From VAYN01 sp963702075 (GTDB lineage: Bacteria > Actinomycetota > Thermoleophilia > Solirubrobacterales > 70-9), in NCBI GenBank assembly GCA_963702075.1, contig OY969703.1, positions 558,001 to 622,000 of the forward strand: a stretch of 64,000 nucleotides of DNA, read 5' to 3'. Below the pieces are notes generated by a model. That model was not told the DNA's origin. It did not search any database and saw nothing but the letters and a program-made list of their open reading frames with translations. The translations under genes were made by a program, and so were the position numbers. Positions 33,050 to 44,581 of this stretch are shown here, one piece after another (position 1 is the first letter of the stretch; each line of letters begins with the position of its first letter).

Positions 33050-35296
33050 TTAAGTCGCCGGAACCGGGTTGGCGGCCGCGTCGAGGACTCCCTCGAACCA
33101 GCTCAAGGCGGCTTCGCCGTCCTTCCTGACTACGTTTCCGGCTGAGCGGCTGTGCCGAATCGCGTTCCTGAGCTGGGCAATTTGGTCGAAGCGGACGGAG
33201 AGCATCTCTTTGGTAGAGAACCTGCTCTCGAAGAGAGGCCAGAGAGGCTTGCTGACGATCGCATCCTGTAGCTCACGAAGGTCACAGAATTCGAGCCTGA
33301 CGGCGAGGCTCTCGAGGTGCTCACCGTCCAAAGCGGGATTCTGTCGAGTAGCCGCCGAGATCCGCCGATCGGCCTTGGAGATCACAGCGGCAGGCAGCTG
33401 GGCGACGTCACCTTGGAGCTCGTCCTCGAGCAGTTTTCGGAGGCGGAGCTCTATGTCCTCAAGCGCTTCGTCAAGCTCGCGGAGCTGTGGCTCGAGGCCG
33501 ATCCTCTGTTTGATCAACAAACTCTCGATCGCCGCCAGGATCGTCCGCTGACGCTCTTGAAGGAACTGCTCATAGTGCTTAGGGGTGAACGGGACTTCCA
33601 ACAGGATGTCAAAGGCCACATTCGAGATGAAGTGAGACTCGAGGATCGCACGTACCGCCTGCTCCCCGTTCTTCTGGATCAACTCTGGAAGATATGCGTT
33701 GGGGAGTCGATTGCCGATTATCTGCTCGTCGGCTTCAGCGGTGAGCGGGGTGCGGTTGAGGATCGAATCGATCGGACTTTCAAGCTCCTGCTGAGTTCCC
33801 CACTCCTTCGGGACGATGTTACGGTCACCGACATCCTCGCCGGTGGAGACGCCGCCGGTCAGCCAATCGCGAGCGCCGTTCAAGACCAAGAGATTGAAGA
33901 TGCCGTTGTAGACAGAGGTTCCCCGTTTGACTTCACGGTGGAGATCGAGCTCACGAAAGCGCACCTTGAACTCAGTCAGCAAGGCCGGCTCTGCGGAGCT
34001 GTCATTGAACCACTGCGACACATCGAGGAAATCACGAGCGGCCGTCGACTCGACCGACCCGGAGTACCGGGCGGTGAAGACGCTGGCCCAGTACCAGAGG
34101 CCGAGCTTGCGATTGGCCTCGAGCTTGCGGTCAGGTGGAAGCATTCTCGCCTTCTCCTGCAGGGCGGCGAACACCGGGATCATCGCTGCATATGGCAGAT
34201 AGCGAGAGGCGATGGCGCCAAATTCCTGCGGATGCCTCAGGGCCGCGATCGCACCTTCAAGGGCATCGACTGCGGTATGCCATAAATCCTCGAACTCAGC
34301 CGGATCGGAGATGAGCATCTCCTTCCGGAACGAGCCATCCAGCTCGCGCACCGTCTTCACCTGCTCGGGCAAGAGGTAGTACAGGTACTTCGGTGAGCAG
34401 TATGCCTGCTTCAGGATCGACATCACCTGGAGGATGTACACATTCATCCGATTGGTATCCACGAACTCAAGGCGGGGTCGCGCTTCTCTCCAGAGCCGCT
34501 TGAGCTGGACGTCCTTCGGCTTGACGAGGGCATTGATCAGGTCGAACACATCAAGCCTGATCCCCTTGCTGTTGACTTGAGTGAAGATGTCGCAAATCTT
34601 GTCGATCGCGAGATCGCGATCGAGTTCGATGTAGGAGACCTGATACTGCTCGGTAATGCCCTTGAGCAGCTCGCCGAACTCACTCGCGTACTCGACATGG
34701 CGCCGGGCGATGGCCTGCTGCTCCTCGGTGCCAGCATCGCCTGCCCTGTCTTCCCAATAGCTGCTGTAACCCTGAATCCAATTGCCCAGCTCCCAGCCGC
34801 CTTTGCCGATGACAGCCAAGGGAAACATGTGCAGAGCCCACTGTGCTTTCTCATCGTCGAGTAGGGCCACGCCACGCTTTGACCACTCATACCTGAAAGC
34901 CTCGTCGTGGTTTTCCTCCGCCAGCCGCTCGACTTGGATGAAGAAGACGAAACGATTGGATCGATTTGGAGCGGAGACGTCCGGCGCCACGAACGCGTAG
35001 TACATGGCCGTCAGGCGCTGCTGCCCGTCGAGGACGATGTGCTCCCGGTGGCTGCTTCCTCCGGTGTACCCGTAGATCGACTCGCAGGCAAGCGCCTCGA
35101 AGTTCTCTTGCTTCCCCTTCCAAAGCAACAAGCTGCCGATGTAGTAGTCGAGGAAGAGCGACCTCATGAGGTCGCGTATGTCTTGCGGGGTCCACTCAAA
35201 CTCGCGCTGAAAATCCGGGATCACGAATCGTCCTTCTTTGAGGTGGCTGACGAGAGTTCCGAGGCTGCGGTGGTCGGGCTTCTGTGCGTCTCGCAT
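33050..35296 (-). CDS. DUF262 protein with C-terminal HEPN-like motif
   Basis: 748 residues. The DUF262 (ParB/Srx-like) domain is at the N-terminus: VIPDFQREFEW at 25-35 and the nucleotide-contacting DGQQR at 90-94. The middle is long and helical. The C-terminal 40 residues contain LRNAIRHSR, that is R710-x4-H715, the catalytic signature of HEPN RNases. The DUF1524 HNH domain usual in GmrSD or SspE is absent. DUF262 proteins act in phage defence, sensing modified DNA or using NTP hydrolysis (family knowledge). The gene lies beside tRNA-Asp with less G+C-rich codon use than its neighbours, as expected of an acquired defence gene. Confidence 0.85.
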   Translation of the reverse strand: MRDAQKPDHRSLGTLVSHLKEGRFVIPDFQREFEWTPQDIRDLMRSLFLDYYIGSLLLWKGKQENFEALACESIYGYTGGSSHREHIVLDGQQRLTAMYYAFVAPDVSAPNRSNRFVFFIQVERLAEENHDEAFRYEWSKRGVALLDDEKAQWALHMFPLAVIGKGGWELGNWIQGYSSYWEDRAGDAGTEEQQAIARRHVEYASEFGELLKGITEQYQVSYIELDRDLAIDKICDIFTQVNSKGIRLDVFDLINALVKPKDVQLKRLWREARPRLEFVDTNRMNVYILQVMSILKQAYCSPKYLYYLLPEQVKTVRELDGSFRKEMLISDPAEFEDLWHTAVDALEGAIAALRHPQEFGAIASRYLPYAAMIPVFAALQEKARMLPPDRKLEANRKLGLWYWASVFTARYSGSVESTAARDFLDVSQWFNDSSAEPALLTEFKVRFRELDLHREVKRGTSVYNGIFNLLVLNGARDWLTGGVSTGEDVGDRNIVPKEWGTQQELESPIDSILNRTPLTAEADEQIIGNRLPNAYLPELIQKNGEQAVRAILESHFISNVAFDILLEVPFTPKHYEQFLQERQRTILAAIESLLIKQRIGLEPQLRELDEALEDIELRLRKLLEDELQGDVAQLPAAVISKADRRISAATRQNPALDGEHLESLAVRLEFCDLRELQDAIVSKPLWPLFESRFSTKEMLSVRFDQIAQLRNAIRHSRSAGNVVRKDGEAALSWFEGVLDAAANPVPAT

Positions 35297-35455
35297 GGCT
35301 CCTCATTTCGGTCGATGGCCGGCACTAATCAGTCTATGTCTGACTGATCGATGGTCGTCAAGCAGAGGCCCGCTCAAAAATGCTTCCGGCCCACCGTCCT
35401 TGTGCCGTTGCCAAAAGATCCGCCTCGACCCGCCTCTCAGCGTTAGGGTCGATTG

Positions 35456-37591
<2,136 letters not shown>

Positions 37592-37651
37592 GGGACGACT
37601 TCGATTGCGACGCGTGAGAGGACTTTGGTCCTTCACTACGAACCCATCTCC

Positions 37652-37834
37652 GTGAACTCCAAGCTGGATCTCTACTCCTCGGGCAAACTCGTCGAGGGTC
37701 TCGGGATCGTCTTCTACGTCGGCATGGCCACGGCGCTTCTGACCGCGCTGCTGGGGGCGCCGGGATGGGCGTTCCTCTTGCTGCTGTTCGGGTCGTTCGC
37801 GCTGGTGGTGCGGACGGCGCTGGAATCCGTCTAG
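37652..37834 (+). CDS. small two-helix membrane protein
   Basis: 60 residues from GTG; a TTG 27 nt upstream is also open. Two hydrophobic segments (GIVFYVGMATALLTALLG; WAFLLLLFGSFALVV) follow a short polar start. The stop overlaps that of the convergent DUF488 gene by 4 nt. No motif is recognised. Hydrophobicity and spacing support a real small membrane protein. Confidence 0.55.
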   Translation: MNSKLDLYSSGKLVEGLGIVFYVGMATALLTALLGAPGWAFLLLLFGSFALVVRTALESV

Positions 37835-38319
37835 TCGCTCGGCGGACGCAGGTGGGTGACGGTGGCGCCGAGCTGCTGCTCCAGGCGCGCCGCGATCAGG
37901 GAGCGGTGGCAGGCCTCGGGGTCGCGCTCTACGCATAGGAGCACCGCTCGCTGGGCGCCGACGAAGCGGACGATTGGCTCCAGATCGACCTTGTCGAGCA
38001 CCTCCTCGGTGTAGCGGACGACGTACTCGGGCGCCAGCTCGGTTCGCGAGCGTTTGCCCTCGCCGCGCCGCTCGTCCTCGCGGTACTGCAGTTCCCGCAT
38101 CTCCGTCGTCGGCGCCAGCTCGGGCAGGTGGCTGTAGTCGATGCCGGCCTCGCTCAGCGCCGCCTGCAAACGCTTGGCGTTCGCCCAGGCGTACTGGCTG
38201 CCTCGCACGCCGCGGCGTTGGCGGACGTCGAGGACGACTCCGACCTCGGCCTCCTGCAGGGCCCTGATGAACTCGGTCGCGTCGAAGCCGTAGACGCCGA
38301 TCGTGGCGAAATGCGCCAT
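37831..38319 (-). CDS. DUF488 family protein
   Basis: 162 residues. Family marks are IGVYGFDATEFIRALQEAEV at the start, VLDVRQRRGVRGSQYAW, the central YSHLPELAPTTEMRELQY, and CVERDPEACHRSLIAARL near the end with the conserved Cys-His. DUF488 proteins are small cytosolic proteins of unknown biochemistry. The CxRxxxxCHR pattern resembles a thiol or nucleic-acid-binding site. Confidence 0.9.
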   Translation of the reverse strand: MAHFATIGVYGFDATEFIRALQEAEVGVVLDVRQRRGVRGSQYAWANAKRLQAALSEAGIDYSHLPELAPTTEMRELQYREDERRGEGKRSRTELAPEYVVRYTEEVLDKVDLEPIVRFVGAQRAVLLCVERDPEACHRSLIAARLEQQLGATVTHLRPPSD

Positions 38320-38374
38320 GGCCGGAACCTACCTTGGCTGGGCCCCGGCACGAGGCCTGCTTGACCCCCTGGCG

Positions 38375-38635
38375 CTAGTAGCGCGGCGGGCCTTCGCGAT
38401 AGGCCGGGTCCCGAACTTCGCGACGTTCTTCTACGGGGGCCACGGGCGCGCCTTCCACCGGCCGGCGACGGGACCAGACGATTTCCTGGAAGAGCCCGAT
38501 CAGGAGGCCGACGAGGCCGGCAACCATCAGGATCACTCCGATCGTGTCGATCGAGACGCCCTTGACGTGGATGTTGGTCGCGAACTTGAGGATCGCTCCG
38601 ACCGCAATGAGAAAGATTCCTGCTCCGATGGTCAT
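38375..38635 (-). CDS. DUF6458-like small membrane protein
   Basis: 86 residues from ATG (MTIGAGIFLIAVGAILKF). Two hydrophobic helices (TIGAGIFLIAVGAILKFA; TIGVILMVAGLVGLLIGLF) are linked by IHVKGVSID. A charged tail follows (EERREVRDPAYREGP). The MTIGAGIFLIAVGAI opening and short VKG turn are typical of this actinobacterial family of unknown role. A longer frame upstream is not used. Confidence 0.8.
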   Translation of the reverse strand: MTIGAGIFLIAVGAILKFATNIHVKGVSIDTIGVILMVAGLVGLLIGLFQEIVWSRRRPVEGAPVAPVEERREVRDPAYREGPPRY

Positions 38636-38750
38636 GGCGCTCTGAGTACCCGCCGCCCGGGGTGACAAACGCCGGCCGCGGCGCGCAGACGAATCGCCGA
38701 GCGCTTGCACCGTTCAAGGATTTGGCCGCCGATGTCGAAGGACTACCCGC

Positions 38751-40385
38751 GTGACCAAGGGCTGGACCAAGTTGGCGGCACTCACGCTTGCGCTCTTCGG
38801 AGCGCTGGCCCTGTCTGCCTGCGGCAGTTCGGGCAGCGGCGGCACCGAGGGCGGCACGCTGAAGGCGACCTTTGGCTCCTTCCCCGACTCGCTCGACCCG
38901 GGTCTCGCCTACACCGGCGAAGGCTCGACCGCGGTCTACGACGTCTACGTCCCGCTGCTCACCTACGCCCACGCCTCCGGCAGCGCCGGCAGCAAGGTGA
39001 TCCCCGGGCTCGCCGAGGCGATGCCGAAGATCGGCGACGACGGCCGCACCTACACGCTCGCCCTGCGCAAGGGCCTGCGGTACTCGAACGGCAAGCCCGT
39101 CAAGGCCTCCGACTTCGCCGCCGCGATCGAACGGCTGTTCAAGCTCAACTCGCCCGGCTCGCCCTTCTACACCGACATCGTCGGCGCCGAAGCCTTCGCG
39201 AAGACCAAGCAGGGTGGGATCGCCGGGATCCAGACCGATGACAAGAGCGGCCAGATCGTCATCCACCTGGTCAAGCCGCGCGGCACCTTCTCCAACGAGC
39301 TGGCGCTGCCCTTCGCCGCTCCCGTCCCCGCCGGCACCCCGGCCGAAGACCTGACCGCGCACCCGCCGCCGGCCACTGGTCCCTACCTGATCACGGCCGT
39401 CCAGCCCGGCCGAGGCTGGGAATACCAGCGCAACTCGCAGTGGGCCAAGAGCAACGCGAAGCTGCTGCCGCAGATCCCCGGCGGCCACGTCAACCGGATC
39501 GAAGTCGACGTCCTCCGCAACCCCTCGACCCAGGTCAACGACGTCGAAAGCGGCAAGACCGACTGGATGGGCAACCCGCCGCCGGCCGACCGTTACGCCG
39601 AAGTGAAGAGCAAATACGAAGGCACCCAGTTCAAGGTCGAACCGTCGATCAGCACCTACTTCTTCTGGATGAACACGACGCAGGCGCCCTTCGACGACGT
39701 CAAGGTGCGGCAGGCGGTCAACTACGCGGTCGACACGCGGGTGCTGGAACGGATCTACGCCGGCCAGATCACCGGCACCCACCAGATCCTGCCGCCCGGG
39801 ATGCCCGGCTACAAGCAGTTCGACCTCTACCCGCACAGCCTCGCAAAGGCGAAGGAACTGCTCGCGGCGGCGAAGCCGAGCGATCGCGAAATCACCGTCT
39901 GGACCGACAACGAAAGCCCGAACGACGAAGCGGGCGAATACCTCGAAGGGGTCTTGAAGGAACTCGGGTTCGAAACGAAGCTGAAGATCGTCAACTCCGA
40001 CAACTACTTCGGCTTGATCGGCAACGAATCGACTCCGAACCTCGACATCGGCTTCGCCAATTGGTTCGAGGACTATCCGCACCCCAACGACTTCTTCCAG
40101 CCGCTGCTGAACGGCGAGAGCATCGTCCCAACCGGCGCCACCAACCTCGCCCGCATCGACGACCCGCAGCTGAACGCGGAGATCGACCGCCTCGGAGAAG
40201 GGCCGCTGACCCCGCAGGTCGAAGCCGAATACGCCGCCCTCGACCGCAAGTTCATGGAACAGGCGCCGTGGGTGCCCTACGGGAACAGCACCCTGCCGAC
40301 CTTCGTCTCCTCCGAAATAGACCTGGACAAGGTGATCTTCAACCCGACCTTCGCCCAGGATCTGATCAGCTTCCAGTTCAAGTAG
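38751..40385 (+). CDS. ABC transporter substrate-binding lipoprotein (oligopeptide type, family 5)
   Basis: 544 residues from GTG. The lipoprotein signal ends in LSAC with the lipidated Cys at residue 24. The SBP_bac_5 core has LKATFGSFPDSLDPGLAY, YTLALRKGLRYSNGKPVKASD, VRQAVNYAVDTRVLERIY and SLAKAKELLAAAKP. The family binds oligopeptides, nickel or opines. No permease or ATPase genes are next to it, so it works with components encoded elsewhere or is an orphan receptor. Confidence 0.93.
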   Translation: MTKGWTKLAALTLALFGALALSACGSSGSGGTEGGTLKATFGSFPDSLDPGLAYTGEGSTAVYDVYVPLLTYAHASGSAGSKVIPGLAEAMPKIGDDGRTYTLALRKGLRYSNGKPVKASDFAAAIERLFKLNSPGSPFYTDIVGAEAFAKTKQGGIAGIQTDDKSGQIVIHLVKPRGTFSNELALPFAAPVPAGTPAEDLTAHPPPATGPYLITAVQPGRGWEYQRNSQWAKSNAKLLPQIPGGHVNRIEVDVLRNPSTQVNDVESGKTDWMGNPPPADRYAEVKSKYEGTQFKVEPSISTYFFWMNTTQAPFDDVKVRQAVNYAVDTRVLERIYAGQITGTHQILPPGMPGYKQFDLYPHSLAKAKELLAAAKPSDREITVWTDNESPNDEAGEYLEGVLKELGFETKLKIVNSDNYFGLIGNESTPNLDIGFANWFEDYPHPNDFFQPLLNGESIVPTGATNLARIDDPQLNAEIDRLGEGPLTPQVEAEYAALDRKFMEQAPWVPYGNSTLPTFVSSEIDLDKVIFNPTFAQDLISFQFK

Positions 40386-40398
40386 GTGCGTCGGTCGC

Positions 40399-41376
40399 TC
40401 AGGCGGCCGAGCCGGCGAGCGCGGTCCAGAGGCGCCGCTCGGCCTCGAGCACCTGCTGCGCTCCCGATCCGACCGCCTGCCACGGCTCGGGACGGGGCTC
40501 GTCCTCCTCGCTCGCGGCTTTGAACGCCTCCGCCAAGTCGGTCCAGCGGGCTGCCGCCTCCGCCGCGAGCGGGGCCTCGTCCCGCCCTGCTTCCTCCAGG
40601 AACCGCGAGTACATCAGCCGGAAGCAGCCGCCGCCGGTGCCGCGGCGCTCGATCACCTGGTAGGCGAAGCGCGCGCACCACTGCCAGTCCTCGACCACCT
40701 CGGGCCAGGAGCCGGCCTCGTCCGCGAGCCGCTCCAGCGCCGGGACGCCGGCGAAGGGGCCGAAGGGGGGCTCGAGCATCTCGCTCGCCGCCCGCGCGAT
40801 CGCCCGCGGCACCGCCGCCTCCAGCTGCGCCCGCTCGATCGTCTCGTCGACCGTGAACATGTGCCCTTCCAGCGGGTAGGCGGGGTGGCCGCTGTGGCGC
40901 GCTCGCGCCAGGTTCTCCAGGCGCGTCGTCTGCAGCTCCTCGAAGGCGGTGTCGGATAGGCGCGCGACCTCGTCGTCATAGCCGGCGAGGACCACCGCGT
41001 GGCCGGGAAAGTGGGCCGAGTTGCCGTAGTGGTCGAGGTAGTAGATGTCGGTGAGCAGCAGCGTCGGGTTGCCCGCGTCGACCTGCGAGCGGGCCGCCTC
41101 CCAGGCTTCGTCGCCCGCGTCCTCGGCGAAGGTGCGGAGCTCCAGCGCCGCGCCGGTCAGCTCGCGGAAGGTCTCCTCCAGCCGCGCCGTGCGCCCGTTG
41201 AACCAGCGACTCGGCGAGCTGTCGTCCAGCGCCAGGTAGTAGAAGCCGGCGCCGGCGCCGAGCCCGAACGCCATCTCCTCGCTGATCTCGACGCCGTGGA
41301 AGGCGAGCAGGTTGCGCAGCGCGGTCGAGCCGCAGTGGTGGCCGGGGGTGTGGACGAAGCCGGAGACCTCGGGCAT
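40399..41376 (-). CDS. BtrH N-terminal domain / DUF4872 protein
   Basis: 325 residues (start ATG 41376; a second ATG lies 9 nt upstream). The BtrH_N fold is visible at HHCGSTALRNLLAFHGVEIS, with catalytic Cys in HHCGS, then GLGAGAGFYYLAL and the His/Asp segment HFPGHAVVLAGYDDE. The C-terminal DUF4872 half is helical. BtrH-type proteins are papain-fold acyltransferases or their relatives in butirosin biosynthesis. The Cys-His-Asp set is complete, so a cysteine acyl-transfer role is plausible. No biosynthetic cluster surrounds it. Confidence 0.8.
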   Translation of the reverse strand: MPEVSGFVHTPGHHCGSTALRNLLAFHGVEISEEMAFGLGAGAGFYYLALDDSSPSRWFNGRTARLEETFRELTGAALELRTFAEDAGDEAWEAARSQVDAGNPTLLLTDIYYLDHYGNSAHFPGHAVVLAGYDDEVARLSDTAFEELQTTRLENLARARHSGHPAYPLEGHMFTVDETIERAQLEAAVPRAIARAASEMLEPPFGPFAGVPALERLADEAGSWPEVVEDWQWCARFAYQVIERRGTGGGCFRLMYSRFLEEAGRDEAPLAAEAAARWTDLAEAFKAASEEDEPRPEPWQAVGSGAQQVLEAERRLWTALAGSAA

Positions 41377-41430
41377 GGGGACCATTCTGACCCGACACGA
41401 CCTCTCGGGTTCCGTCATCCTCCCGCGCCG

Positions 41431-41925
41431 ATGGGCGACCTCGACCTCAAAGTGCTGCGCTGGATGCGCACCCACGGCCACACGCCCGCGGTGGAGGACG
41501 CCGCGGTCGCCCTCGGCAAGGCCGGCAACAACGGCCTCGTCTGGTTCGTGCTCGGCCTCGCGCTGGCGATCATCGACAACGGCCGCTGGGAATCGTGGCT
41601 GATCTGCGCCCTGCTCGGGCCCTTCGCGATCGCCCTCAACTACGCGATCAAGCTGGCGGTGAAGCGGCCGCGGCCGGTGCTCGAGGGCCTGCCGCCGCTC
41701 GGCGGGGCGCCGAGCTCGCTCAGCTTCCCCTCCGCCCACGCCACCTCATCGTTTGCGGTGGCGACGGCGATGTGCCGGGTCGACCCGGCGACCTCGGCCG
41801 CCTTCCTCGTCGCCATCGCGCTCTCGCTCGGCCGCCCCTACCTCGGCATGCACTACCCGTCCGACGTCCTCGCCGGCGCCTTCCTCGGCATCGTCTTGGG
41901 CCTGATCGTCCCGCTCACGTTCTGA
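41431..41925 (+). CDS. PAP2 family phosphatase
   Basis: 164 residues. Motif 1 is KLAVKRPRP, motif 2 is PSAH (in FPSAHATSSF) and motif 3 is LGRPYLGMHYPSDVL, which has the essential Arg, His and Asp. Four or five membrane helices surround them. This is a membrane lipid phosphatase, for example on undecaprenyl or phosphatidate pyrophosphates. It ends 13 nt before ychF. Confidence 0.93.
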   Translation: MGDLDLKVLRWMRTHGHTPAVEDAAVALGKAGNNGLVWFVLGLALAIIDNGRWESWLICALLGPFAIALNYAIKLAVKRPRPVLEGLPPLGGAPSSLSFPSAHATSSFAVATAMCRVDPATSAAFLVAIALSLGRPYLGMHYPSDVLAGAFLGIVLGLIVPLTF

Positions 41926-41938
41926 TGGAGGGCGCACG

Positions 41939-43012
41939 ATGAAGGTCGGCATCGTCGGGCTGCCGAACGCGGGCAAGTCGACCCTCTTCAACGCCCTGAC
42001 CAAGGGGGGCGCCCAGATGGGCGACTACCCGTTCACGACGATCGAGCCGAACGTCGCCGTCGCCCAGGTGCCGGACGAGCGGCTGGAGCAGGTTGCCGAG
42101 ACGGTCAAGAGCTCGGAGCTGGTGCCGGCGAAAATCGACTTCCACGACATCGCCGGGCTGGTCAAAGGCGCCTCGGAAGGGGAGGGGCTCGGCAACCAGT
42201 TCCTCGCCTCGATCCGCGAGACCGACGCGATCTGCCACGTCGTCCGCTGCCACACCGAATCCGACGTCCCGCACCCCGACGGCCGCGTCGACCCGCTCGC
42301 CGACATCGAGACGATCGAGACCGAGCTGGTCCTCGCCGACTACGACCAGGTCGAGCGGCGGCTCCCCCGCGTCGGCAAGCAGGCGAAGACGGGCGACAAA
42401 GAAGCGCAGGTCGAACACGAGTGGCTGCAGGCGGTTCACGAGGCGCTCGCCGCGGGGCGTCCGGCGCGCTCGATCCCGGTGCCCGAAGGCGCCCCCCAAG
42501 CAGCGCGGAACCTGCAAGGGCTGACGACGAAGCCGATCCTCTACGTCGCCAACGTCGACGAGGGGGATGCGGAGCCGCCGGAAGCGGTCGTCTCCCACGC
42601 CAACGCGGTCGGCGCCGGGGTGGTCGCGGTCAGCGCCCGGATCGAGGCCGAGCTGGCCGAGCTCGACCCGGCCGAAGCCGCGGAAATGCGCGAGAGCTAC
42701 GGGGTCGAGGGCTCGGGCCTGGCGCGCCTGGTCCGCGCCGCCTACGACCTGCTCGAGCTGATCACCTTCTTCACCGCCGGCGAGGGCAAGGAGGCGGTCG
42801 CGCGGCCGATCGCCCGCGGCACCACCGCCCTCCTGGCCGCCGGCACGATCCACACCGAGATCATGGAAGCGTTCATCAAAGCCGAGGTGATCGGCTGGGA
42901 TGACCTCGTCGCCACCGGCGGCTACGTCGCCGCGCGCGACAAGGGCTTGCTGCGGATCGAGGGGCGGGACTACCTTGTACAAGACGGCGACGTGATCACG
43001 ATCAAGGTTTGA
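41939..43012 (+). CDS. ychF: ribosome-associated ATPase YchF
   Basis: 357 residues. The Obg-family P-loop is GLPNAGKS at 7-14, with DIAGLVKGASEGEGLGNQFL for switch II. The NVDE in YVANVDEGD replaces the guanine-specific NKxD, which accounts for the ATP preference of YchF. The C-terminal TGS-like domain ends GRDYLVQDGDVITIKV. A conserved housekeeping gene with redox-related regulation in other bacteria. A GGAGG site precedes it. Confidence 0.96.
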   Translation: MKVGIVGLPNAGKSTLFNALTKGGAQMGDYPFTTIEPNVAVAQVPDERLEQVAETVKSSELVPAKIDFHDIAGLVKGASEGEGLGNQFLASIRETDAICHVVRCHTESDVPHPDGRVDPLADIETIETELVLADYDQVERRLPRVGKQAKTGDKEAQVEHEWLQAVHEALAAGRPARSIPVPEGAPQAARNLQGLTTKPILYVANVDEGDAEPPEAVVSHANAVGAGVVAVSARIEAELAELDPAEAAEMRESYGVEGSGLARLVRAAYDLLELITFFTAGEGKEAVARPIARGTTALLAAGTIHTEIMEAFIKAEVIGWDDLVATGGYVAARDKGLLRIEGRDYLVQDGDVITIKV

Positions 43013-43022
43013 GGAGGGACGT

Positions 43023-43328
43023 ATGGCCGATGCGTTGATCATGGAGTTCGAGGGGTATGGGCTGGACCAGTACGAACGGGTCAACCAGATCCTCGGAATC
43101 GACATGGAAAGCGGCGAGGGGGAGTGGCCCGACGGGTTGCTGCTGCACAGCGCTTCCGTGAAAACGGGCGGCTTCGTCATCTACGAGGTCTGGGCCTCGC
43201 AGGCCGACCAGGAGCGCTTCCTGGCGGGGCGGCTCGCTCAGGCGCTTCGAGCCGGCGGCATCGAGGAGACGCCGGTGCGGGCGGATTGGCTGGTCCTCGC
43301 CTCCCATCACAACTTGGAGGGTCGCTGA
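43023..43328 (+). CDS. small ABM-like hypothetical protein
   Basis: 101 residues. The GAGG ribosome site overlaps the end of ychF. The pattern of ALIMEFEGYGLDQYERVNQIL, LLLHSASVKTGGFVIYEVWAS and DQERFLAGRLAQAL is that of a dimeric alpha+beta barrel (antibiotic-biosynthesis monooxygenase-like). No catalytic residues are certain. It lies 6 nt before the lipocalin-like gene and probably is in one operon with it. Confidence 0.75.
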   Translation: MADALIMEFEGYGLDQYERVNQILGIDMESGEGEWPDGLLLHSASVKTGGFVIYEVWASQADQERFLAGRLAQALRAGGIEETPVRADWLVLASHHNLEGR

Positions 43329-43334
43329 CGAGTC

Positions 43335-44324
43335 ATGGAGGAACGGGCGCGGTTTCCGGAGGTGGTGGCGAAGGCCGGGCACTACGAGAGCTTCTACGTC
43401 AAGGCCTGTGAGCCGGGCGGCGGGCGGGGGATCTGGATCCGCCACACCGTCCACAAGCGCCCCGGCGCCGAGCCGAATGCCTCGATCTGGTTCTGCTTCT
43501 TCGATCGCGACGCCGCGGGACCGCGGGCGACCAAGGTGACGGTGCCGGTGGCCCGGCTGGAGGTGCCGGCCGGCGACTGGATCCGGGTCGCCGACGCCGA
43601 GATCGGCCCCGGCCGCGCCGAGGGCTCGGTCGACACCGAGGCGCTCAGCGCCGCCTGGTCGCTCAGCTTCAGCGGCGACGCCGAGCCCTGCAAGTACCTC
43701 CCGGCCGACTGGCTCTACAAGGCGCCGCTGCCGAAAACCAAGTTTCTCGCTCCGTATCCCGACGCTAGCTTCGAAGGGCGCCTGGAGATCGACGGCACCT
43801 CGATCGAGCTGAGCGGCTGGCCGGGGATGATCGGCCACAACTGGGGCTCCGAGCACGCCGAGCGTTGGGTCTGGCTGGAGGGCACCGGCTTCCCCGACGC
43901 GCCCGGCACCTACTTCGACGCCGGCGCCGCCCGCGTCCGCCTCGGCCCCCGCACGAGTCCGTGGATCCCCTCGGGGATGCTCGTCCTCGACGGCGAGCCG
44001 CACCGCCTCGGCGGCCTCGGCGCGATCAGCTCCGCGGAGATCGATGAGCGGCCGACGGTCTGCAGCTTCACCCTCCCCGGCAAGGACGTCGTCGTCCACG
44101 GCCGCGTCAGCGCCCCGCAGAAGGACTTCGTCGGCTGGGTATACGCCGACCCCAAGGGCCCCGAGCATCACACCGTCAACTGCTCGGTCGCCGACCTCGA
44201 GCTGACTGTAGAACGCCCAGGCCTGCCCCCGCGGGAGTTGACCCTCAACGGCGGCGCCGCCTACGAGCTCGGCATGCGCGATAGCGATCACGGCATTCCG
44301 ATCCAGCCCTACCCCGACGGCTGA
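43335..44324 (+). CDS. AttH/CrtC-like lipocalin-fold protein
   Basis: 329 residues. Beta-rich, with the signatures YESFYVKACEPGGGRGIWIRH, then LSGWPGMIGHNWGSEHAERWVW in the middle. The GHNWG..HA..W.W block is typical of the AttH/carotenoid hydratase-like lipocalin families. No signal peptide, so cytosolic. Proteins of this type hydrate or bind terpenoid and lipid substrates; the substrate here is unknown. Confidence 0.7.
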   Translation: MEERARFPEVVAKAGHYESFYVKACEPGGGRGIWIRHTVHKRPGAEPNASIWFCFFDRDAAGPRATKVTVPVARLEVPAGDWIRVADAEIGPGRAEGSVDTEALSAAWSLSFSGDAEPCKYLPADWLYKAPLPKTKFLAPYPDASFEGRLEIDGTSIELSGWPGMIGHNWGSEHAERWVWLEGTGFPDAPGTYFDAGAARVRLGPRTSPWIPSGMLVLDGEPHRLGGLGAISSAEIDERPTVCSFTLPGKDVVVHGRVSAPQKDFVGWVYADPKGPEHHTVNCSVADLELTVERPGLPPRELTLNGGAAYELGMRDSDHGIPIQPYPDG

Positions 44325-44362
44325 GACGGGCGGGCTGCGGTTGCGGGGCCCCTGACACGGAA

Positions 44363-44384
44363 AGGCCCGGGAGCTCCCGGGCCT
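44363..44384. terminator. perfect 22 bp palindrome, terminator-like
   Basis: AGGCCCGGGAGCTCCCGGGCCT reads the same on both strands. On the minus strand it is followed by TTT, so it would serve transcripts coming from the 44400-44510 region. On the plus strand it can end the lipocalin-like gene 39 nt upstream. G+C-rich stem without a strong U-run. Confidence 0.6.
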
Positions 44385-44399
44385 GCCGTGATTAGCCAA

Positions 44400-44512
44400 T
44401 CTGCAGAGAGGCCCGCTTGGACTGCGGGTCCGCCCCTGTGTCCTCGCGCCTGCCGGCTGGGGTGCCGGCATCGGCCTCTGGACCTGCGCCATATGCGCAC
44501 CCCCACTATCGG
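44400..44512 (-). ncRNA. candidate structured RNA in a 342 bp gene-free stretch
   Basis: This segment has no convincing reading frame but is dense in pairing. A closing stem AGAGGCC (44407-44413) pairs with GGCCTCT (44473-44479). A perfect 7 bp hairpin TGCCGGC/GCCGGCA with a 6 nt loop occupies 44451-44470, and CCCGC/GCGGG is an alternative at 44412-44428. The terminator-like palindrome at 44363 follows on the minus strand. I cannot match it to a known RNA. It may be only a complex terminator region; strand is tentative. Confidence 0.3.
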
Positions 44513-44581
44513 GCATCCCGGTTTTTCGGTCCAAATCGCTTCAAATCAATCAGTAAGCTTGTGTGGTAAAGCGGTTATTTC